Source: Phycisphaerales bacterium AB-hyl4 (GTDB taxonomy: Bacteria; Planctomycetota; Phycisphaerae; Phycisphaerales; Phycisphaeraceae). From it: 64,000 bases of DNA. The stretch is from positions 248,001-312,000 of the forward strand of contig JBGUBD010000006.1 of assembly GCA_041821185.1 (NCBI GenBank), written 5' to 3'. Both the position numbers and the translations under genes were made by a program. Of this stretch, positions 58,400-64,000 are shown in pieces (within the stretch, counting starts at the first letter, position 1; the number at the start of each line of letters is the position of its first letter). The notes under the pieces were generated by a model. That model was not told the DNA's origin. It made no database searches and saw only the letters and a list, made by a program, of their open reading frames with translations.

Positions 58400-59002
58400 T
58401 CACACCTGTTGCGTTTCGCCAAGCTTGCTCAGCGACTGCTCAACAAGAGCACGCTGGTCGTCGGCACTCAGCTCGCGGCGGAGGATCTGGCCCGCCACGT
58501 CGGTGGCGATGGTGGCGGTCTGCTCGTAGAGCTCGGCGATGGCCTGCTCCTTGGCGGCGGCGATGTCGCGCTCGGCCCGCTGACGCATCTGGGCAAGCTC
58601 TTTCTGAGCCTCGTCCTTGATCTGAGCGGCGGCGCGGCTGGCCTCGGTGCGGCTCTGGTCGATCATGTGCTGGGCTTCTTTGCGAGCCTCGGCGAGCTGG
58701 GCTTTGTACTGCTCGAGCGTCTGCTGTGCGTCGACGTTGGCCTTCTCGGCACGCTTGAGGTCGGACTGGATCTTCAGCTCGCGCTCCTGGAGACCTTTGA
58801 GGATCGCCGGCCAGACGAACTTGATGAGGATCGCCAGCAGGCCGAGGAACACAATCAGCGTCCAGATGTACTCGCCAGGATCCCAGTCGAGCAGGCCCGG
58901 GGAGCCGGCCTCCGCGGCTTCAATGACTTCCTGCGCGAAAGCCGGGGCGGTGAGAGCCAGAGCGGCGGTTGTGGTGATGCCGAATCGCCAGATTGTGTTC
59001 AT
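58400..59002 (-). CDS. atpF: F-type ATP synthase subunit b
   Basis: 200 residues. A signal-peptide-like N-terminus (MNTIWRFGITTTAALALTAP AFAQ in two pieces) precedes the usual membrane anchor (YIWTLIVFLGLLAILIKFVW) and a long charged coiled coil (ERELKIQSDLKRAEKANVDA and on to AQKELAQMRQRAERDI). The extra leader is unusual for b in model bacteria and implies N-terminal cleavage or a second helix. Part of the stator. Confidence 0.93.
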   Translation of the reverse strand: MNTIWRFGITTTAALALTAPAFAQEVIEAAEAGSPGLLDWDPGEYIWTLIVFLGLLAILIKFVWPAILKGLQERELKIQSDLKRAEKANVDAQQTLEQYKAQLAEARKEAQHMIDQSRTEASRAAAQIKDEAQKELAQMRQRAERDIAAAKEQAIAELYEQTATIATDVAGQILRRELSADDQRALVEQSLSKLGETQQV

Positions 59003-59129
59003 GCGTCTTACCTCGTTGCAGGCTTCATGGTATCGCTGGGCTTGTCCATGAGGCTGGTGGTGTTGAATCGTGTGTCGTAAAGCGAAACAGAGCGGGTAGG
59101 CTCTGCTCCGCGAAAGTCGGTCTGTCTGG

Positions 59130-59402
59130 TTACAGCGTAAAGGCGATAACCAGCAGCAGCACCATCGAGATCACGGCAATACCTTCGATCAGCGCGGCGG
59201 CGATGATCATGTTCGTGCCGATCGGACCGCCGGCTTCGGGCTGACGGGCGATGGACTGCACGGCGTTGGAGCCGATGTTGCCGATGCCCTTGGCAGCACC
59301 GAGGATCGTCAGGCCGAAGCCCAATGCGACGCCGAGGATGGCCAAGCCCTGGTTGCCGATGAGCTGCCAGGCTTCTTGTGCGAGAATAAGACTCATACCC
59401 AT
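59130..59402 (-). CDS. atpE: F-type ATP synthase subunit c
   Basis: 90 residues, two helices. Helix 1 GLAILGVALGFGLTILGAAK with the GxGxG-like packing, loop ARQPEAGG (conserved RQP), helix 2 IIAAALIEGIAVISMVLLLV with the ion-binding Glu73. Residues around Glu73 do not show the Gln/Ser pattern of Na+ rings, so protons are the likely coupling ion. An ATG at 59396 (MSLILAQ) would also serve. Confidence 0.95.
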   Translation of the reverse strand: MGMSLILAQEAWQLIGNQGLAILGVALGFGLTILGAAKGIGNIGSNAVQSIARQPEAGGPIGTNMIIAAALIEGIAVISMVLLLVIAFTL

Positions 59403-59494
59403 TTCGATAGCTCCTAAAAGTGAAACGTGTTGTCGCCGACGAGGTTTTTAGTGTGCACGGGGCCGTCGGCTGCCCTGTGCGTAGTTTGTTGTGA

Positions 59495-60466
59495 TCAGGC
59501 GTGTGCTTCCGCAGCGACGGGCTCAACGCCATGTTCAAGTTCGTCGTCGTGGTCGTGATGTTCATCGTGCTCGTGGTGCGCGGCACCGGCCGCGATGAAC
59601 AAGGTGGTCAGGAACGTGAAAATAAACGCCTGCAGCAGGGCGATGAACAGTTCGAGAATGCTCAGGCCCAGTGTCAGCAGGACCATGCCGACGCCCACGA
59701 TGTAGCTGCCGAAGAGGAAGATCATGCCCAGCATGACGCCGATGACCAGGTGGCCGCCGACCATGACGCCGAACAGACGCATGGCGAGCACGCCGCACTT
59801 GACCAGCAGGCCGATGATTTCCAACGCCACCAGCAGCAGGGCGACCGGGGCCATGCCGATCGGCTTGAACGGCACGGGGGCGAAGTGGGCGAAATACTTG
59901 GTGCCCTGTTCGCGAATGCCGATGCCGATGATGGCGACCAATGACACACTGGCCAGCGCGCTGGTGACGGCGATGTTGCCCGTGCTTGTCCCCCACCAGT
60001 GGGCGTACCAGCCGTGGTACTGGGGAATACTAATGCCCATGCCGTTGAGGGCGAAGGCGATCCCGCCAACGATCGAGCCGATCGGAATCATGCCCAGCAG
60101 GTTGCTGAACATGATGAAGAAGAAAACGGTCCAGATGTAGGGGATGTAGCGGTCGGTCATCCCGCCGAGTTGCGGCTTGACGACATTGTCGCGAATGAAC
60201 TGGCAGATGGTCTCGAAGAACTGGGCGAATTTGCCGTCCGTCGTGTAATCGTCCAGGCTTTTGGTCGTGCCTGTGCGGGTTTGCCGGGCGGTGTAGGCGA
60301 ACACGACATACACAAGCACGGAGGCGGTGAGCACCATGAACATATGGTTCGTGAAGCTGATGCCCAAGCCGGGAATCTCGAACAGCGTGTACGGCAGGAC
60401 GTGGCCCATGGCGCGGTCCATCATCTCGTCGCTGGCCAGAATGAGCGTTACCATCGGGCTTAGCAC
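59495..60466 (-). CDS. atpB: F-type ATP synthase subunit a
   Basis: 323 residues, polytopic. The essential arginine is in LAMRLFGVMVGGHLVIGVML (the family usually has RLFGNM; here N is V). SNLLGMIPIGS and LELFIALLQAFIFTFLTTLF are other conserved helices. The C-terminus is His/Asp/Glu-rich (HHEHDEHHDHDDELEHG), unusual and possibly metal-binding. Its start overlaps the end of the small atpI-like gene by seven bases. Confidence 0.94.
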   Translation of the reverse strand: MLSPMVTLILASDEMMDRAMGHVLPYTLFEIPGLGISFTNHMFMVLTASVLVYVVFAYTARQTRTGTTKSLDDYTTDGKFAQFFETICQFIRDNVVKPQLGGMTDRYIPYIWTVFFFIMFSNLLGMIPIGSIVGGIAFALNGMGISIPQYHGWYAHWWGTSTGNIAVTSALASVSLVAIIGIGIREQGTKYFAHFAPVPFKPIGMAPVALLLVALEIIGLLVKCGVLAMRLFGVMVGGHLVIGVMLGMIFLFGSYIVGVGMVLLTLGLSILELFIALLQAFIFTFLTTLFIAAGAAHHEHDEHHDHDDELEHGVEPVAAEAHA

Positions 60467-60948
60467 GGTTGTTTCTCCAAGGCATTACGCGTCGGGTCGT
60501 GGTCGTTGGCTTCGTGCGAGGCCTGCCGATGGTCCGGCGACGACACCGACTGGAAATAGCGGGCCAAAAGTCGCACTTCCGTGGCCAGCAGCAGGGCATA
60601 CCACCCCAGCGTCCAGAGCCCGGTGGCGGCGCGATCAAAGCTGAACACGAAAATCAGAAAAACCAAGCCCAACAGGGTAAAAACGAGGCGAATCCCCGTA
60701 CCCAGCAAGGCGAGTAGCATGGCGGTTTCCAGCGGTGACCGGCGGGCCATCCGCATCGGCACAAGAGCGAGCACCCCAGCGGTCATCGCCACCGCCGCGG
60801 CGGCCAGCGCGGGAGCAATCTGCTGCGTGGCCCCCAACGCAATCAGCACGCCGACCGCCAACACGACGCACGCGACCATCGCCGTGAGCATCGTGGTGAT
60901 GCTCCGAGCGACCGGAAAGGCGGGTGCGGTGGGCGTTTCAGCGTTCAT
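60460..60948 (-). CDS. AtpI-like small membrane protein of the atp cluster
   Basis: 162 residues with four predicted helices (TTMLTAMVACVVLAVGVLIA, LAAAAVAMTAGVLALVP, AMLLALLGTGIRLVFTLLGL, GLWTLGWYALLLATEVRLLA). Its position before subunit a and its helix pattern fit the UncI/AtpI family, which helps c-ring assembly or Mg2+ uptake. Sequence motifs are weak, so the family name comes mainly from context. ATGA overlap with the gene before it. Confidence 0.7.
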   Translation of the reverse strand: MNAETPTAPAFPVARSITTMLTAMVACVVLAVGVLIALGATQQIAPALAAAAVAMTAGVLALVPMRMARRSPLETAMLLALLGTGIRLVFTLLGLVFLIFVFSFDRAATGLWTLGWYALLLATEVRLLARYFQSVSSPDHRQASHEANDHDPTRNALEKQPC

Positions 60949-61199
60949 TTGTGTGTATCGTTGTTTTTGTCGCCGCTACGTCGAGTATCAAACTGCTTGT
61001 TGGCCTTGAGGGCTTGCTTGATGAACAGGTACATCCCGCCGACGAACCCGATGGCCGTGCCCGCGAGCACGCCCCAGGGCCCCGTGGCGAACTGCCTGTC
61101 CACCCAGTATCCGGCCAGTGCCAGCACGACCACGGCCCCGGCCAACTCAAGGCCGATGTGGGCCATCTGCCACTGGTTCGGCTGTTCGGATCGCGGCAT
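60945..61199 (-). CDS. AtpZ/AtpI-family small membrane protein
   Basis: 84 residues with two helices: LELAGAVVVLALAGYWVDRQ and WGVLAGTAIGFVGGMYLFIK. This is the AtpZ (F0F1 ATPase-associated, DUF-type) pattern with the conserved GYWxD and GxGxxxGxYxx(I/V). It works with AtpI, perhaps as a Mg2+/Ca2+ transporter for the synthase. It overlaps the next gene by four bases. Confidence 0.82.
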   Translation of the reverse strand: MPRSEQPNQWQMAHIGLELAGAVVVLALAGYWVDRQFATGPWGVLAGTAIGFVGGMYLFIKQALKANKQFDTRRSGDKNNDTHK

Positions 61200-61348
61200 C
61201 GGCTCGCCTTTCGCGCTGAGACGACCGGCAGAACCGATAGCCTAGGAGCTTGCCCGGCAAGCGTCAAACACTGGTGACAGACGCCGTGCAACATGCAAGT
61301 CGGCCGCCAATAAACACTTACGCCTCGGTCAACCCACTTGGTCGACTT

Positions 61349-62257
61349 TTACTCGAGCGCGGCCGTGCCGCCGATGATCTCGGTCAGCTCCGTGGTGATC
61401 GCGTTCTGGCGGGCACGGTTGAAGCTGCGCTGGAGGCTCTTTTTCATCTTGCCTGCCGCGTCGGTGGCCGCTTTCATCGCGACCATGCGGGCGAGCTGCT
61501 CGCTGACCACCGCTTCGTTGAAGCACTGGAACAACGTGGTCTTGACCGTGATCGGCAGCAGGTCAGCCAGCAGTTGCTCGGGGTCGGGCGAGAAGTCGTA
61601 TTCGATGTTACGGCTGGAACCACCAGAGGTTGCGGCCGTCCCCGGCTGTCCCTCGTCTCCCGTGGGGCTTTCCAGCGGAAGTAGGCGAATGATGCGCGGC
61701 GTCTGTCGGCTCATCGACTCGAAGGCGGTGTAAGCGACGTGCACCGACTTGTATTCGCCAGCGGTGAACGCGTCCATGTACCGCTCCGCCAGGGCGTCGA
61801 CGTCCTCATACTTCGGCGTTTCGCCAAAGTGGCTGTGGAACCGGGCCAGCGGCACGCCGGTGAACTTGAAAAAGCCCACCGCTTTTTTGCCGACGGCCTC
61901 GATATCGAGGTTTTCGATGCCGCGCTCGCGGATAAATTGCGTCGATCGACGGAGCATGTTGGCGTTGTACGCGCCGCAAAGCCCCCGGCTGGAGGTGATT
62001 ACCAGCAGCAGCGACTTCTCGCTCGCGCCCTCGGCGGGGCTGAGCAGCGGGTGTGCCACGCTCCCTTCGCTGCCGAGGCTGCTGCTCAGTTCGCCGACGA
62101 TCTCGGCGATCTTGCGCGTGTATGCCTGCGCGGAGGTGGCCCGTTTTTGCATCGCCTGGAAGCGGGCGGTCGCAATCATCTGCATCGTCTTGGTGATGCG
62201 CTGAATATTGCCGACTGCCTTGATCCGGCCCTTGATTTCGCGTCCTTTGCCAGCCAT
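61349..62257 (-). CDS. atpG: F-type ATP synthase subunit gamma
   Basis: 302 residues. The N-terminal helix REIKGRIKAVGNIQRITKTM, SSRGLCGAYNANMLR and the C-terminal helix EQLARMVAMKAATDAAGKMK, SFNRARQNAITTELTEIIGG are canonical. It forms the rotating shaft of F1. The gene lies upstream of the small membrane genes, 149 bases ahead of atpZ-like, not between alpha and beta as usual. An insertion with Gly/Ser/Thr-rich sequence (PTGDEGQPGTAATSGGSSRN, about 190) is unusual. Confidence 0.95.
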   Translation of the reverse strand: MAGKGREIKGRIKAVGNIQRITKTMQMIATARFQAMQKRATSAQAYTRKIAEIVGELSSSLGSEGSVAHPLLSPAEGASEKSLLLVITSSRGLCGAYNANMLRRSTQFIRERGIENLDIEAVGKKAVGFFKFTGVPLARFHSHFGETPKYEDVDALAERYMDAFTAGEYKSVHVAYTAFESMSRQTPRIIRLLPLESPTGDEGQPGTAATSGGSSRNIEYDFSPDPEQLLADLLPITVKTTLFQCFNEAVVSEQLARMVAMKAATDAAGKMKKSLQRSFNRARQNAITTELTEIIGGTAALE

Positions 62258-62584
62258 AGACGGGTTATCATAACGCCTGCTTCGTCAGGGGCAATTCGAG
62301 GGGGTGGGGGAGGTTCCTGGTTTACGGTTTCTCGTTTCTGGGTGGGGAGTGGCTCTCCAAGCCGAGCCCTGAGCGCGTCCGCGAGTAAAGGGCCGGAGCG
62401 GGCGTTATTTCTAATTGCTAATCGCTGATTGAGGAATGCATCGGCGAAGCTTCCCCAGTTTCCCCTCGACCATGGCATTCACAACGCCCGCCGCTTCGCG
62501 CCATCCATCCTACGATCATTTTTCGCATACCTTTTGCCAGACCAAAATCTTTGCCAGACCTCAACCTGCATTGGAGACAATGCC

Positions 62585-63256
62585 ATGCTTCGCATATTGA
62601 CGCGGATTTTTCTCAAGGGGCTCGTGGCACTGCTGCCGATCGTGCTCACGCTTTATCTGGTCGGGCTGCTAGGCTGGTGGGCGGAAACCACCATGCGTTC
62701 GCTGCTCACCGTGATCATTGCGGAAGAGCGTTACCTGCCTGGCATGGGGCTGGTACTGGCGGTGGCGGTCATTTTGCTGGCCGGTCTGCTCATCGATGCC
62801 TACCTGTTCCGCCGAACGCTCGACTACACCGAGCAGGGCATGCAGCGGGTGCCCGTGGTCAAGAGCGTTTACGGCGCGATCAAGGATTTCATGGGCTACT
62901 TCTCCACCATGAATCGCCAGCGGATGAACCAGGTTGTCCTCGTGCGCCTGCCCAACAGTGACTTCAAGATACTGGGGCTGGTGACGCGCGAGCAGTTTCG
63001 CGATCTGCCCAAGGGCGTCGGCGGCGATGGGGCCGTGGCGGTCTACTTTCCCATGAGCTATCAGATCGGCGGCTACACCGTGATCCTGCCGCGCGAACAG
63101 ATCGAGCCGGTGGATATGTCAATCGAGGACGGGCTGCGCTTCGCCCTGACCGCGGGCATCAAAAGTGATCAGTCGAACGGCACGGAGTCGGCAGGCACGC
63201 CGGTTTCGCCTGGCCCGGATAACGTTACGAACCGGCCGGGGTCGGGTGGGCGTTAA
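62585..63256 (+). CDS. DUF502 membrane protein
   Basis: 223 residues. Two N-terminal helices (GLVALLPIVLTLYLVGLLGW, GMGLVLAVAVILLAGLLIDA) then PVVKSVYGAIKDFMGYFS and a soluble region ending in GGYTVILPREQIEPVDMS, all typical of DUF502 (YfaA/LIP-like). Function unknown; plant homologues act in membrane trafficking. GGAG nine bases upstream sets the start at 62585. The 3' end overlaps that of the phosphoesterase on the other strand by 32 bases. Confidence 0.85.
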   Translation: MLRILTRIFLKGLVALLPIVLTLYLVGLLGWWAETTMRSLLTVIIAEERYLPGMGLVLAVAVILLAGLLIDAYLFRRTLDYTEQGMQRVPVVKSVYGAIKDFMGYFSTMNRQRMNQVVLVRLPNSDFKILGLVTREQFRDLPKGVGGDGAVAVYFPMSYQIGGYTVILPREQIEPVDMSIEDGLRFALTAGIKSDQSNGTESAGTPVSPGPDNVTNRPGSGGR

Positions 63257-64000
63257 GTTCGAAGCTTTCGAGCCACTTGTGCTCAAGATGGCATCGCACG
63301 TCGAGACGGGTGGGCAGGCCATTTTGAAAGCGAAGCAGGACGCTATGGCTGCCTGCGGTGCGGGCGGTTTCCAGGGCGGAGATGTTGTACTGGCGGAGGG
63401 ACTGGCCTTTGATGGGGTTGTCGCGTTGGTAGGGCCGTTCGCCGTTGTGGACGAGGTCGCCGATGTGGGCGTGGCCGTACATGTGCAGGCGGACCGTGTC
63501 GGGCACGGGGAGGCAGTCGGCCAGCAGCGGGCTTGGCCGTTGGCCACCGGGGTAGGCATAGTGGCCTGCGGTGATGACGGGCTCGTGGACGTCGGCGATC
63601 TCATCGCGCAGTTGTCGCCAGACCTCCGGGCCGTAGGGGTACCGCTCGGGGCCGATACGCTTTTGATGGTGACTGGTGCACCATTCGCCGTCGGGGTCGG
63701 CGTGATCGCCGAAGAAGACGACGCGGCTGCCGAAACAGCGGCGCTCGAACCACGGCTGGTCGAGCCGATCCATCGTATGCCACAGCGGCCGTTCGACCGC
63801 CTGCTCGTATAGCGGGAAGCGGGGCACGCCCGTCTCGCGGAAGAGGTCCATTTCGTGATTCCCCAGCACGTAGCAGATCGGCACGCCCAGGGGCTCAAGC
63901 AGTTCAACGCACGCCTCGGCCACCTGTTCCAGTGCTTCGAGGTTCTTGCCCACCAGCGCATCGCCGAGGCACCAGATCGCGTCGATCGGCTCGCCGAGGT
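63225..64000 (-). CDS. Metallophosphoesterase, 5' end outside window
   Basis: The reading is open to the window edge; the visible 258 codons begin LGEPIDAIWCLGDALVGKNL, with the GD metal block, then VLGNHEMDLF, VFFGDHAD, VITAGHYAYP and MYGHAHIGDL, which complete a calcineurin-like active site (GDxx, GNHE, GH, GHxH). The first GDxH block must lie beyond 64000. Substrate unknown; the family includes nucleotide hydrolases and phosphodiesterases. The gene converges with DUF502. Confidence 0.85.
   Translation of the reverse strand, partial: LGEPIDAIWCLGDALVGKNLEALEQVAEACVELLEPLGVPICYVLGNHEMDLFRETGVPRFPLYEQAVERPLWHTMDRLDQPWFERRCFGSRVVFFGDHADPDGEWCTSHHQKRIGPERYPYGPEVWRQLRDEIADVHEPVITAGHYAYPGGQRPSPLLADCLPVPDTVRLHMYGHAHIGDLVHNGERPYQRDNPIKGQSLRQYNISALETARTAGSHSVLLRFQNGLPTRLDVRCHLEHKWLESFELNAHPTPAGS

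Noticed and set aside
59130..59402. A sodium-driven c-ring
   Set aside because: The residues around Glu73 do not match the known Na+ ligand pattern.

Overview
The window looks like chromosome of a planctomycete, most likely a relative of the class Phycisphaerae. The reasons are seen together rather than singly: GC-rich DNA, several secreted proteins ending in a PEP-CTERM sorting tail, several pseudopilin-like proteins starting with an AFTLIEL segment, many Gfo/Idh/MocA oxidoreductases, a large RHS protein, and zinc-ribbon membrane proteins. The species cannot be named from the sequence alone. No rRNA or CRISPR array was seen; one complete tRNA gene (Ser, anticodon GGA) is present.

Region by region. 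1-5.3 kb is a graveyard: a frameshifted HsdR fragment, an oxidoreductase tail, an intact UDP-GlcNAc 2-epimerase, the start of a GT87-like glycosyltransferase, a PEP-CTERM protein and a broken IS481-type transposase. 5.4-10.7 kb is a tightly overlapped catabolic operon on the minus strand (Gfo/Idh, two short-chain dehydrogenases, Gfo/Idh, HpcH/HpaI aldolase) with a divergent FCD-type GntR regulator, a TGTATACA palindrome between them and a probably leaderless regulator mRNA. 10.7-16.3 kb holds a broken phosphoesterase, a pseudopilin, a frameshifted secreted glycosidase-like gene and a truncated RND efflux pump. 16.3-25 kb is a second carbohydrate-type locus on the minus strand: ROK repressor, pseudopilin, a 1171-residue secreted propeller/FnIII protein, a PEP-CTERM protein, a PHP phosphoesterase and another Gfo/Idh protein.

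26.3-50.3 kb is, I infer, an old integrative island of about 24 kb. It ends in tRNA-Ser and is bracketed by two 112-base direct repeats that contain the end of that tRNA and its terminator hairpin; an excisionase-like gene and a tyrosine integrase lie just inside the tRNA. Its cargo is a PocR/AraC regulator with a candidate direct-repeat operator, an FAD-dependent oxidoreductase, a PEP-CTERM protein, a secreted TIM-barrel-like protein, a pseudopilin, an RHS protein with a 19-cysteine tip followed by an FGE-like lipoprotein, phage-like fragments (TcmP and Gp37/Gp68), two zinc-ribbon membrane proteins, and a heparinase II/III-type lyase. Both recombinases at its end are damaged: the integrase has lost its catalytic tyrosine and the serine recombinase has its catalytic domain inverted relative to its C-terminal half.

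50.4-64 kb is core genome: a Gly-rich RRM protein facing a DEAD-box helicase, two MscS channels, an F-type ATP synthase cluster in the order gamma, atpZ-like, atpI-like, a, c, b, delta, alpha (beta and epsilon are absent from the window), a DUF502 membrane protein and the 3' part of a metallophosphoesterase gene.

The most interesting themes are the recurring set of regulator, pseudopilin, PEP-CTERM protein and secreted carbohydrate-active-like protein, and the RHS cysteine-rich tip paired with a lipoprotein of FGE fold that lacks the catalytic cysteines.
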